A stretch of DNA of 64,000 nt from IMG/VR virus record IMGVR_UViG_3300009164_000071, positions 1 through 64,000 of that record; one strand, 5' to 3'. The DNA is from a virus. Under the pieces are notes generated by a model, which saw only the letters and a list, made by a program, of their open reading frames with translations, had not been told where the DNA came from and searched no databases. This document shows, in pieces, positions 7,941 to 16,130 of this stretch; position 1 is the stretch's first letter, and the number at the start of each line of letters is the position of its first letter. The position numbers and the translations under genes were made by a program.

Positions 7941-7970
7941 AAAAAAACCCGAAAATTAATCCGGGCTTTT
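7941..7970 (-). terminator. Intrinsic terminator after gp19
   Basis: An 8-bp stem (7944-7951 with 7962-7969, one G-U pair) closes a 10-base loop. A run of seven U on the minus strand (7941-7947) follows. It lies 20 bases after the gp19 stop and would end the gp18-gp19 transcript. Confidence 0.85.
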
Positions 7971-7989
7971 AGATAACAGTTAAAAACTA

Positions 7990-8625
7990 TTAGCCTGTGG
8001 CTGTTTGGCCGTTGAAGCCTAGACGATAACCAGGACCACCAACGCCAGGACCAACGTTGCCAATTGGGTCTACCTGTAGTGCATTATCATATGTTATATC
8101 TATTGCAACATCGACTGGTGTTGTGCCTTCGTTGTAATCAACATTTGAGTAGGTAGCAACTTTAATATAGCAACCTAGTAATTCCCATGTTTCTAGTACC
8201 TGTGGCTCGTATGCACCGTTGCCACCGTCTAGAATTTGAATATAAGTTTGGAACTTATAATCAATGGCTGCTGGAGCCGAAGCTTGTTCAAAGAAATCAA
8301 ACTGTTTCTGTAGTTGTTGACCAACTAGTGCTGATACATTTCCATTGATATCATCACGCAGAGTTAATTTAACATCACTCCAAGAATGTTTACCCGCTAT
8401 TTTAATTGTACTGTTGTAAATTGGCAATTTGATTTCATCAAATGTCACAACAGGGCGAGTGCAGTTCATAACTTGTTTTGTTAGTTCTGTTGCAGGCACA
8501 CCGTTAACGCCAAAATTGCTTAACACAACACGAAAGCGATATTTTAATTTTGGCATTAGCATGCCTTGACCGCCAGCTCCAGCTCCTGCTGGAACTGTTA
8601 GTCTACTTAAACTTGAAATTGCCAT
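7990..8625 (-). CDS. 19: Tail tube protein (T4 gp19)
   Basis: A 211-residue major tail tube subunit whose hexameric rings stack to form the inner tube inside the sheath. Seen directly: LKYRFRVVLSNFG (27-39), TRPVVTFDEIKLPIYNST, HSWSDVKLTLRDD and a C-terminal WELLGCYIKVATYSNVDY, the usual order of the gp19 beta-barrel. It is somewhat longer than T4 gp19 (163), mostly through a Gly-rich N-terminus and a Gly/Pro tail after residue 185. AAGGAG precedes the ATG at good spacing. It directly follows gp18, as T4 18-19 do. Confidence 0.92.
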   Translation of the reverse strand: MAISSLSRLTVPAGAGAGGQGMLMPKLKYRFRVVLSNFGVNGVPATELTKQVMNCTRPVVTFDEIKLPIYNSTIKIAGKHSWSDVKLTLRDDINGNVSALVGQQLQKQFDFFEQASAPAAIDYKFQTYIQILDGGNGAYEPQVLETWELLGCYIKVATYSNVDYNEGTTPVDVAIDITYDNALQVDPIGNVGPGVGGPGYRLGFNGQTATG

Positions 8626-8649
8626 TTATAGCTCCTTAATCTTTAATAT

Positions 8650-11600
8650 TTAATTGCCGGCTTTGATAGCACCAGTGTTTACTACACGCAATGGAATGTA
8701 AATAAACTCAACTGCTTTCACGGGTTCAATAGCAATATCTACCCATAATTCTGATCGATCAATACGAGTCGGTGTGTTATTTGTATTGTCACAAATAACA
8801 ACGTAATCGTATAAAGCACGTTGATTAACTAAATTAACTAGGAAACTATCCATGGAAGCTTTAATTTCTCTACGTGTCTGTGCATCATTAGGTTCAAACA
8901 AGTATGGTTTAGCAATAATTGCTAACTGTCTACGTAGATAGCAAATTAATCTAACTACATTGATACGATCTAATGCTGAAATACCCCTAGCACGAGTCTT
9001 TTGTCCGTATAGAACTAGACCAGAGCCCGGTAATGTTGCAATTGGATTAATATTAACTATACCTGTTGAGTCTTGTAGTACATCGCGTAGTCCCTGATAT
9101 AGACTTGCAGTACGATACTCACCTGTTTGTCCGTCAACATACCCAACTGAACTAGCATTATCAACACCGCCTCGGCGTATGCCTGCTGGTGCAAACCATG
9201 GATAGCTCTTATTGTCACTGTTGATAATTGTACGCAACATCATGTGGCTTGGTGGAACAACAATACCGTTGCCTGTGTTATCACTAGTGTATCCACTTGG
9301 GTAGAACATGGACAAATATTCGTCTCTAGTTGTTGCACCTTCGTCGCCGTTGTCTACAGCAAGTGCTGTGTTAGCACCCCAATTTAACAAACTAGTTGCA
9401 TCCGGAGTTAACCGGAATGGTGTATCACCAACAACCATCGATAACTGACCAATATCAACATTTAATGCTACCATCTCCTGAATTAATTCAGGATATCCTG
9501 GGCATGCCATTAAGTTATAAATTAACGTATCAGTATCACGTAATGTGGTATTTGATTGTACTAATGATTTTAGTGCTTTAACCACTGCACCGCGTTGTGC
9601 ATGACGTCCAAATTTAGCACTGCCGTCTGTGTTTAGTTCTACTGCTGTGACCCAACGACTAGCAAAATAAGGAGTCTCACCGTTCATTGTTTCGTTATCA
9701 TAGGCAAGGTTTTCTCCATCATTTGCGTTAATGTCAATGTATCCTGCTTGATATTTCTTAACATTCATACCAGAACGACGTAGGTTAAACAAACGCAGTC
9801 CTCTTGGATATAGTTTAGGATCAGGAGCATCTGGATCAAGGAAGTCACTGTCTAGTAATTCAGTGATACTAGCTGGCTCAAAGGAACTTAGAGTTCCGTC
9901 TCCACCAGTTGTTGACCAACGTGCATCTGCAAATAACCAACCTTCAGGTGATGTGTTATCTGCTACATCTGATAGTACCCATTTTGCTGCCGGGTCAGAT
10001 CCAGTGATTGTAGAATCATATACGTAGATTTCTTTGCCGTATAATTCCATGTTTGCTGTGCTAATCCAAATGTCACCAGTGACTAGGTCTGTTCCATCAC
10101 TTTGAGTCAATGGGGCCAAAGCCGCAATGCTAGGACCAGCAGGATCTGAGTCAGGGAAAACATTTAAGTAGCCCTTCCAATTAGTTCCATCATTGACCAT
10201 GATATCAGCTGTTAGGTTAACATCATACCATAATGTCCCGTCTGTAGGAGCTGTACTTGGTGTTTCAGACTGAGCAACATAACTCAAAGGAGTCCAGTTA
10301 GTGAGTACATAATCATAAGTATCGTCTGCAGGAGCATCAATCACTCGAGTCTGCGTTCCAAAACTACTGACTCCGTAGAACACTGAATTTAACGGAGTAT
10401 TCAAGCCATCTTTAATTTCAATGTCGCCACCTAGAGTGTGCTCTATTGTCATTTTATTTTTTACAGCATCATAAGTTGCAGTGACATTTGTTAATGTTGA
10501 TGCATTGATAGCTGTGGCTAAATTACTTGCTAGTGTGACAGCGTTATTTCCGGTAATTGAAATAACCAATGGTACATTCCATGCTCCATTGTTAGCCAGT
10601 GTTTCTCTAATAGTAAAATTAGTAGTTAGTCCTGTTGTGGCATTTGATGTATCAAATGTTATAGTTGTCTTACCAGCGTGGGCTCTGCGCCATAATTTAA
10701 AATTAGCTGTTGCGTTAGTGCCTGTTCCTTGATTGAAATTGGTTTCAACAAACACAGAATTAACAGGAATATTTTGACCACCACCGGATTTGTCTAGACT
10801 ATATTGAGCCTTGGCAAAGCTAGAATACAATGGTGCAGGTACTGTATCAAATGTTTTTGTGACACCGTTATAGTTTTTAACTAAGAAATGAGCGCCTTGA
10901 CCGGGTTGTGTTGTTTTAATCCATACGCTACCGGTGTCTGTAGAAGTTGTATACGTAGGATACTCGTAGTGTGGGCTAATAGTCAACGACTTGCCGCTAT
11001 CAAATCCTTCTTTAACTTCAGTCCAACCAGTTGTTGACTTGAACCAATATTGATTAGCTGTATTAGTAGTAAGTTGGGCAACAACTACTGCGTAGTCCCC
11101 TGCTTTACCATAAGACGCACTTGGCTGTTCAGCGTCTAAATATGTGTTTGCATTGCTGTCGTCAATAATTAGTGGAGTTTTTACAGTGAATTTTTGTGTA
11201 GTAGAATTCCACTCATTGATACCAAATAAACTATTAGCAGGTTGGAGCCAATGTGTACCGCTAGTTGCTGGGCCAGCTGGTGCATCAGTTGAATGAGTTA
11301 ACTGAGCAAGATCTAAGTCAGCACGTACAACATACGCTCTTGATGTGACACCTAGCAAACTATAAGCGGCTTGTAAACCGTATTCGTTTTGTTCGCCAGC
11401 ATGTACAGGATTGTTTTGAGAATCAGTGTAAAACTGTGGAATACCAAATGTGTCTACAAGGTCGCGTCGGCTGGTTATTAAATATACCTTGCCGGCATTT
11501 GCTGCCAGAGTCCCTTGTGCTATGCCAGTACCGCCACCGTTTTCTTTGTTAGACGCACTAGCGACAAAAATCATTGGAACTGTTCCGGGGGCTGCCGGGA

Positions 11601-11658
11601 CATAAAAACTTTCATCAATAATTGATACTGATACGCCTGGTGAATTTAGTTGAGCCAT
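8650..11658 (-). CDS. 18: Tail sheath protein (T4 gp18) with a large inserted region
   Basis: A 1002-residue contractile sheath subunit against 659 in T4. Residues 1-150 (LNSPGVSVSIIDES at the start, SRAYVVRADLDLA near 110) and about 600-1002 (GLRLFNLRRSG, TLIYNLMACPG, WFAPAGIRRG, VLYGQKTRA, LDRINVVRLICYLRR) form the conserved sheath core. The C-terminal region provides the strands that link neighbouring subunits. Residues of about 150-600 are an expanded outer region. They contain several short W-rich modules (near 133-160, 240-275, 468-502 and 526-563) resembling modules in the fibre, gp14-like and gp15 proteins of this phage. This would project from the tail surface. The gene has AAGGAG before its ATG and a CTAAATA late element about 35 bases upstream. 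Confidence 0.96.
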   Translation of the reverse strand: MAQLNSPGVSVSIIDESFYVPAAPGTVPMIFVASASNKENGGGTGIAQGTLAANAGKVYLITSRRDLVDTFGIPQFYTDSQNNPVHAGEQNEYGLQAAYSLLGVTSRAYVVRADLDLAQLTHSTDAPAGPATSGTHWLQPANSLFGINEWNSTTQKFTVKTPLIIDDSNANTYLDAEQPSASYGKAGDYAVVVAQLTTNTANQYWFKSTTGWTEVKEGFDSGKSLTISPHYEYPTYTTSTDTGSVWIKTTQPGQGAHFLVKNYNGVTKTFDTVPAPLYSSFAKAQYSLDKSGGGQNIPVNSVFVETNFNQGTGTNATANFKLWRRAHAGKTTITFDTSNATTGLTTNFTIRETLANNGAWNVPLVISITGNNAVTLASNLATAINASTLTNVTATYDAVKNKMTIEHTLGGDIEIKDGLNTPLNSVFYGVSSFGTQTRVIDAPADDTYDYVLTNWTPLSYVAQSETPSTAPTDGTLWYDVNLTADIMVNDGTNWKGYLNVFPDSDPAGPSIAALAPLTQSDGTDLVTGDIWISTANMELYGKEIYVYDSTITGSDPAAKWVLSDVADNTSPEGWLFADARWSTTGGDGTLSSFEPASITELLDSDFLDPDAPDPKLYPRGLRLFNLRRSGMNVKKYQAGYIDINANDGENLAYDNETMNGETPYFASRWVTAVELNTDGSAKFGRHAQRGAVVKALKSLVQSNTTLRDTDTLIYNLMACPGYPELIQEMVALNVDIGQLSMVVGDTPFRLTPDATSLLNWGANTALAVDNGDEGATTRDEYLSMFYPSGYTSDNTGNGIVVPPSHMMLRTIINSDNKSYPWFAPAGIRRGGVDNASSVGYVDGQTGEYRTASLYQGLRDVLQDSTGIVNINPIATLPGSGLVLYGQKTRARGISALDRINVVRLICYLRRQLAIIAKPYLFEPNDAQTRREIKASMDSFLVNLVNQRALYDYVVICDNTNNTPTRIDRSELWVDIAIEPVKAVEFIYIPLRVVNTGAIKAGN

Positions 11659-11692
11659 TCTTCCTATCTCCTTAATGGATGTTTCTTTGTTT

Positions 11693-11699
11693 TATTTAG
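11693..11699 (-). promoter_or_regulatory. Late promoter CTAAATA for gp18-gp19
   Basis: CTAAATA on the minus strand lies about 35 bases before the gp18 ATG, leaving a leader of roughly 30 bases that contains AAGGAG (11669-11674). It opens the sheath-tube operon, which ends at the terminator at 7941-7970. Confidence 0.6.
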
Positions 11700-11722
11700 C
11701 AACAAAAGTAAAAAAATCTTGG

Positions 11723-11729
11723 TTAAATA
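11723..11729 (+). promoter_or_regulatory. Possible late promoter TTAAATA for the zinc-ribbon gene
   Basis: TTAAATA on the plus strand lies 27 bases before the ATG at 11757, followed by AAGGAAAGG and AAAAGGG, which can serve as ribosome binding sites. It is divergent from the gp18 promoter 24 bases away. Confidence 0.4.
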
Positions 11730-11756
11730 CTAAGGAAAGGGCGGTGAAAAGGGCTT

Positions 11757-12092
11757 ATGAGAAAACTTTGTAAAACTTGTAGAGAACGACCAGTGGCTGT
11801 AAACTACCATAAAGAAGGCAGAACCTTCTATAGATCAAAATGTGATCATTGTAGCAAAGATCGAGGTATTGGACTTAGTAAATGGGAAGCGGCAGGATAT
11901 AAGAAAAAACCTCAATGCGATAGATGCGGGTTTAAATCACAGCATTCTGAAATTTTTAATGTATTCTATGTTGATGGAAAATTAAATAACAACCAACATA
12001 CTAATCTTAAGACAGTGTGTGCAAACTGTCAGAGAGTACTACACCAAGAAGGCGCAAAATGGACTAGAGGGGATTTGACACCAGATCTTTGA
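11757..12092 (+). CDS. Small zinc-ribbon / degenerate HNH-like protein
   Basis: A 111-residue basic protein with four CxxC pairs: C5/C8, C29/C32, C54/C57 and C88/C91. That is enough for two zinc ribbons. The last part, VDGKLNNNQHTNLKTVC, has the Asn-Leu and CxxC layout of an HNH nuclease beta-beta-alpha fold. The metal-activating His expected before VDG is Tyr71, and the residue after the last Cys is Gln instead of His. I therefore see an HNH-derived zinc protein that may bind DNA or RNA without cutting it. Similar small proteins accompany structural genes in T4-like cyanophages. Its 3' end overlaps the convergent dNMP kinase gene by 29 bases. Confidence 0.7.
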   Translation: MRKLCKTCRERPVAVNYHKEGRTFYRSKCDHCSKDRGIGLSKWEAAGYKKKPQCDRCGFKSQHSEIFNVFYVDGKLNNNQHTNLKTVCANCQRVLHQEGAKWTRGDLTPDL

Positions 12093-12687
12093 CCTGAACA
12101 AATAGGTCGTCAATGCTACCGTTGTTGTCAAAACTATGATCAAATCTAGTGCCGACCCACGATGTTTCGCTGGCGTGAATATTTTCTTCTTTTAACCACC
12201 TAACAGCTGATTCAACGCCCTTGTTCGCTTGAATAGCAACATCATACCAATGTGGGCGGATACCTCGTTCTACACTGACTATAATTCCACCAGCATCTTT
12301 AATTGATTTAATTTCATTAGGAAATCTGCAATCACTGATAACAACGTCGTCTTTACTTGTACGGAGTTTATTCTCTAGACTAGCAATCCACATATCATCG
12401 TGGAAGCCTTGCCGACATACTTCTGTGCCCCAGTATTGTAGAATCCAACGTGGAGTTAGGTGTGGCATACCTAAACGTTCTGCCCACCACGGATCTACTT
12501 GCTCTCGCCACTCGCGGGCCTGTTTTGTACGGCCTTCTAACATCATTCGGTCCCAACCAAACACAGCACTGACTGCGTCTTTTAAGCTGTTGGCAAAACT
12601 TTCTCGTCTAAAACCGTGGAAATTTGTAAGATAGTCAGCGACTGTATCTTTACCTGACCCAATAAATCCGCACACACCAATAATCAT
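12064..12687 (-). CDS. 1: Deoxynucleoside monophosphate kinase (T4 gp1)
   Basis: A 207-residue P-loop kinase that phosphorylates dNMPs to dNDPs for phage DNA synthesis. It has the P-loop GFIGSGKDT (7-15), a LID/substrate region with DPWW and WILQYWGTEVCR (81-92), and the second acidic motif DCRFPNE (119-125), the order seen in T4 gp1. Length is near T4 gp1 (241). It sits between structural genes, as T4 gene 1 does. Its Shine-Dalgarno GGAG is displayed in the loop of a 7-bp hairpin that ends exactly at the ATG, suggesting translational control. It overlaps the convergent zinc-ribbon gene at the 3' end. Confidence 0.92.
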   Translation of the reverse strand: MIIGVCGFIGSGKDTVADYLTNFHGFRRESFANSLKDAVSAVFGWDRMMLEGRTKQAREWREQVDPWWAERLGMPHLTPRWILQYWGTEVCRQGFHDDMWIASLENKLRTSKDDVVISDCRFPNEIKSIKDAGGIIVSVERGIRPHWYDVAIQANKGVESAVRWLKEENIHASETSWVGTRFDHSFDNNGSIDDLFVQVKDLVSNPL

Positions 12688-12708
12688 AGTATCTCTCCAG
12701 TAGATACT
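12688..12708 (-). promoter_or_regulatory. Hairpin presenting the gp1 ribosome binding site
   Basis: On the minus strand, AGTATCT and AGATACT (12702-12708 and 12688-12694) form a perfect 7-bp stem. The loop is ACTGGAG, with GGAG as the Shine-Dalgarno sequence. The stem's 3' side directly touches the ATG at 12687. This may modulate ribosome access to the dNMP kinase gene. Confidence 0.5.
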
Positions 12709-12746
12709 AAATTGTATGCGAAATAAATTATAATGTCAAGAAAAAC

Positions 12747-13505
12747 TTAGCCAATTACCCAAGTTAGCGGTGTGCCGCCTTCTTTGTAATTGATAAGATC
12801 TTGTTCTAACAGCTCAATTTCAGCTTTACCTTCTGATTTGAGAGCGGTGCCATTTAGTGATGTTGCACCCTGTGGGCTGGCAATTTGTCCAAATTTTTCA
12901 CGAGCTTCACCTAGCATAATCTTACAGGTTGCTAGAGTGTAGTCTCGTAGCCACTGGCCTGCAAAGGTGTCTGCCAATAAGTTAAAATTAGGTCGATGGT
13001 TATCTATCCATAATAATACTTCTTCGCTGCCTCGAGGGCGTTGATCTACGGTCAACGACTTGGTAGTTTTATTAAACATAAAATTAATTTCACTGCCAAA
13101 CATTTTACCAACTTGTTTCTGATAGCTAGCAAAAGCGTAGTATGTTGCTAGACCACCCATATTTGTACTTGTCAGCAAATATGTGTTAGAGTATGCTAGA
13201 TTAAATGGCTCGAATAAACTTCCGCCATCACCCCCGCCTGTTCTAGATCCTATGCTTCTTCTGTAGATTCTACGTACATTTTCAATTTCTGGCGCTAGCA
13301 CGTAAGTATTCACATCAGTTTCTAGAGTTAAAAATGCAAAGCTCTCTTCTACAGAATTTGAACTACGTTGGCGGAATTTACGAAATGCACGGTCTAATGC
13401 AGTTGTGTAGTGTGCAGGATCTAGCTCAATGTCAACCATGCCGCTACCTAGCATTAGTTTTACATAATCTATGACCTGTTGTTGTTGGTTATCGGAATCA
13501 CTCAT
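12747..13505 (-). CDS. 13: Neck protein (T4 gp13-like)
   Basis: A 252-residue protein. The run IDYVKLMLGSG, then ALDRAFRKFRQRSSNSVEES (32-51), later FEPFNLAYSNTY and, near the end, WLRDYTLATCKIMLGEAREK and ASPQGATSLNG, is the pattern I know from gp13 head-neck proteins of aquatic T4-like phages. In T4 gp13 and gp14 bind the portal after packaging to form the tail-joining collar. It is smaller than T4 gp13 (309). AAGGT precedes the ATG. It is divergent from the gp14-like gene 29 bases away, so the neck genes are split across strands, unlike the colinear 13-14-15 of T4. Confidence 0.72.
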   Translation of the reverse strand: MSDSDNQQQQVIDYVKLMLGSGMVDIELDPAHYTTALDRAFRKFRQRSSNSVEESFAFLTLETDVNTYVLAPEIENVRRIYRRSIGSRTGGGDGGSLFEPFNLAYSNTYLLTSTNMGGLATYYAFASYQKQVGKMFGSEINFMFNKTTKSLTVDQRPRGSEEVLLWIDNHRPNFNLLADTFAGQWLRDYTLATCKIMLGEAREKFGQIASPQGATSLNGTALKSEGKAEIELLEQDLINYKEGGTPLTWVIG

Positions 13506-13519
13506 ACATTTATTTACCT

Positions 13520-13527
13520 TATAAATA
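13520..13527 (+). promoter_or_regulatory. Perfect T4-type late promoter TATAAATA abutting the gp14-like gene
   Basis: TATAAATA is the exact T4 late consensus. It lies seven bases before the ATG at 13535, and no Shine-Dalgarno sequence is present. With T4 spacing the transcript would begin one or two bases before the ATG. It heads the gp14-like, gp15, NUDIX operon. Confidence 0.65.
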
Positions 13528-13534
13528 TAGTACT

Positions 13535-14740
13535 ATGCCAAGACTATCACTATACAAGCCAGAAAAAGGCGCGGATTTTAAATTCTTAGATCGTACTATA
13601 AACGAACAATTTCAGGTAGGTGGAACTGATATATTTGTACACAAGTATCTAGGACCAGTCAACCCTGAAGAAGGCACCAGCAGTCCTGCGGTTCCTAACA
13701 ATAATAACTCTACGCCCGAACTAGGCATACAAGATTTATTATTTTTAGAAAACCGAGATAGACACTACGATCCTGATATCTATATTATTCGTGGAATTTA
13801 TGACATGGTTGACATTGATTTTAATCTAAGTCAGTTTGGCATGTTCTTACAAAATGACACTATCTTTTTAATGTTTCATTTGCGAGGGCATTATGAAGCA
13901 TTGGGAAGAAAAATAATGTCGGGTGATGTTGTTGAACTGCCGCATCAAAAAGACGAGTATGCTCTTGATGATGCATCAGTGGCCCTAAAAAGATTTTACG
14001 TTGTACAAGACGTCACACGCCCTGCCAAAGGATATAGTCAAACATGGTATCCGCACCTTGTTCGTGCTAAATGCATACCGTTAGTTGACAGTCAAGAATT
14101 TAAAGAAATATTTGATCAGAGCAGTGGAGAAGAAGGTTCTGATAGTACCTTGCGAGACTTACTCAGTACCTATCAAAAGAACATTGAAATTAATGATCAG
14201 GTTGTGGCACAGGCTGAAGCAGATGCTCCTAAGAGCGGATATAATACCAAAGGGTTTTATGTTATACCTACAAGGTCATCTGGCCTAGTAGATGTTGCAG
14301 ATGCCAGCGATACATTAGATGACGCTAGTTTAGAAAATGCTAATTTAGATGCTAGTATGGTATTACATACTCCTAATGGTAATCTGTATATTGGGTACTT
14401 GACAGAGGATGGTATACCACCTAACGGGGCACCGTTTAGTTCAGGTATTGAATTTCCTGCACACCCTGTTATCGGAGAGTTTTATCTAAGAACAGACTAT
14501 ATGCCCAACAGACTTTTTAGATTCAGCGGGTCAAGTTGGTTCAAGTTTGAAGATAAAGTTAGAATGACATTGAGCAATACTGGATTTGATGATGCCGCAG
14601 GTAAGTATGCTGGAAAAGAAGTTAGCCAAACATTAAAAACAAGTTTTGTTAATAACAATACCACAGCGACTATAAATGGCAAGGTTATTAAACAGAAACA
14701 AGCATTAAGTAAAGTACTAAAACCTAAGGCGGATAATTAA
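13535..14740 (+). CDS. Neck-type virion structural protein (gp14-like)
   Basis: A 401-residue protein. Residues 1-200 resemble the T4 neck protein gp14 layout: IFVHKYLGP, ENRDRHYDPDIYIIRGIYDMV-type strands, then LSQFGMFLQNDTIFLMF followed by a loop with SGDVVELPH. It sits directly before gp15 and opposite gp13, which supports gp14 by position. T4 gp14 has 256 residues. Here about 150 extra C-terminal residues include HPVIGEFYLRTD followed by LFRFSGSSWFKFED, a W-type module like those in gp15, gp18 and the fibres. The start is unusual because no ribosome binding site exists and the perfect late promoter ends seven bases upstream. The call as gp14 rests partly on context. Confidence 0.6.
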   Translation: MPRLSLYKPEKGADFKFLDRTINEQFQVGGTDIFVHKYLGPVNPEEGTSSPAVPNNNNSTPELGIQDLLFLENRDRHYDPDIYIIRGIYDMVDIDFNLSQFGMFLQNDTIFLMFHLRGHYEALGRKIMSGDVVELPHQKDEYALDDASVALKRFYVVQDVTRPAKGYSQTWYPHLVRAKCIPLVDSQEFKEIFDQSSGEEGSDSTLRDLLSTYQKNIEINDQVVAQAEADAPKSGYNTKGFYVIPTRSSGLVDVADASDTLDDASLENANLDASMVLHTPNGNLYIGYLTEDGIPPNGAPFSSGIEFPAHPVIGEFYLRTDYMPNRLFRFSGSSWFKFEDKVRMTLSNTGFDDAAGKYAGKEVSQTLKTSFVNNNTTATINGKVIKQKQALSKVLKPKADN

Positions 14741-14741
14741 A

Positions 14742-16130
14742 ATGAGTGATCACTTCTACGACGGTCAAGTTAGACGCTATATCACACAATTTATACGTGT
14801 GATGAGTAATTTTAGTTATAAGAATGCCAGTGGTCAATTAGTACAAGTACCTGCACGATACGGTGACATGACTCGACAGGTTGCACAGATTGTAAAAAAG
14901 AATTCAGAAAACACAGTACCTACTGCACCATTTATCAGTTGCTATATTAAGGATCTACAATTTGATCGTCCTCGTTTACAAGACCCTACATTTGTCAGCA
15001 AAGTACAGATTAGAGAACGAGCATTTGACGATGATGCAGGTGAATACACCTATACACAAGGCGCTGGCTATACTGTAGAACGTATCATGCCTAGCCCGTA
15101 TCTAATAACATTTAATGCAGACATATGGTCTACAAACACTGAACAAAAATTACAGTTATGGGAACAGATTGCTGTGTTATTCAACCCCGCTCTTGAGTTT
15201 CAAAACTCAGACAACTATCTAGATTGGACTAGCCTAAGTGTGTTAAATTTAGATTCTATGGTATGGTCAAGTCGTCAAATACCCCAAGGATTGGATCAAG
15301 ATATTGATATTCTAAGCATGAGTTTCAAAGCACCAATTTGGATAACGCCCCCTGCTAAGGTTAAAAAATTAGATATCATAACTAAAATTATTGCCAACGT
15401 ACATGAGCTAGCGCAAGGATCAGTAAAGAATGATTATTCTGATCCCGGAGCAATATATTCGTTTGACGGTACTCCGAGTCGTGTAGTACTAACTCCTGGA
15501 AATTTTGATCTTTTAGTTTTAGATAATGTAGCTTCTTTGATCCACAATACCGCAGAAGAAGCACAATATTTAGACACTCACCCAGACGGCAGTCCTAACT
15601 GGCATACTTTGTTAGATATATACCCTGGACAATTCCGTGCAGGACTAAGTCAACTACGTTTGACTAAACCTAATGGTTTAGAAATTGTTGCTTATATTAG
15701 TTTAGATCCTGTTGATGATAGACGGGTTGTTTTAAATATTGATCCAGAAACCATTCCTCCTAACGATACCATAGGCGGGCGCACTACTGTAGATGCTATT
15801 ATTAATCCTGAAACATTTAATCCTAAATCTCCCAGTGTAGGTACAACGTATCTAATTTTAGAAAGTATCAACGCTGATACTAATTATCCTAACTATCAAG
15901 GTCCTGTTGCATGGCAGAATAGCAATGGCGACGACTTTACTGCATCTGCCAATGACATAATTCAATGGGATGGCAGTGCCTGGCAGATTGTTTTCAATTC
16001 ACTAACAACTGAAGAAGTTGTCTACATAACTAATACATATACTGGGATACAGTATAAGTGGGATGGAGAACAGTGGATGAAGAGTTATGAAGGTGTGTAC
16101 AGACGCAAGGATTGGCGCATAATTCTATGA
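14742..16130 (+). CDS. 15: Proximal tail sheath stabiliser / tail completion protein (T4 gp15)
   Basis: A 462-residue protein that caps the tail and links it to the neck. The N-terminal 240 residues match T4 gp15 in order: HFYDGQVRRYITQFIRVMSN (3-22), VPARYGDM, then SPYLITFNADIWSTNTEQKL (about 115-134), a long strand with FNPALEF, and SMSFKAPIWITPPAKVKK. T4 gp15 has 272 residues, so residues of about 260-462 are an extension. It contains IIQWDGSAWQIVF and YKWDGEQWMKSYEGVYRRK, W-type modules shared with other virion proteins here. It starts one base after the gp14-like stop and its TGA overlaps the ATG of the NUDIX gene, so the three genes form one operon. Confidence 0.85.
   Translation: MSDHFYDGQVRRYITQFIRVMSNFSYKNASGQLVQVPARYGDMTRQVAQIVKKNSENTVPTAPFISCYIKDLQFDRPRLQDPTFVSKVQIRERAFDDDAGEYTYTQGAGYTVERIMPSPYLITFNADIWSTNTEQKLQLWEQIAVLFNPALEFQNSDNYLDWTSLSVLNLDSMVWSSRQIPQGLDQDIDILSMSFKAPIWITPPAKVKKLDIITKIIANVHELAQGSVKNDYSDPGAIYSFDGTPSRVVLTPGNFDLLVLDNVASLIHNTAEEAQYLDTHPDGSPNWHTLLDIYPGQFRAGLSQLRLTKPNGLEIVAYISLDPVDDRRVVLNIDPETIPPNDTIGGRTTVDAIINPETFNPKSPSVGTTYLILESINADTNYPNYQGPVAWQNSNGDDFTASANDIIQWDGSAWQIVFNSLTTEEVVYITNTYTGIQYKWDGEQWMKSYEGVYRRKDWRIIL

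Noticed and set aside
16112-16126. TTG start for the NUDIX gene, giving five extra residues
   Set aside because: The ATG at 16127 overlaps the gp15 stop as ATGA, a normal coupled start, and the extra residues are not part of the NUDIX fold.
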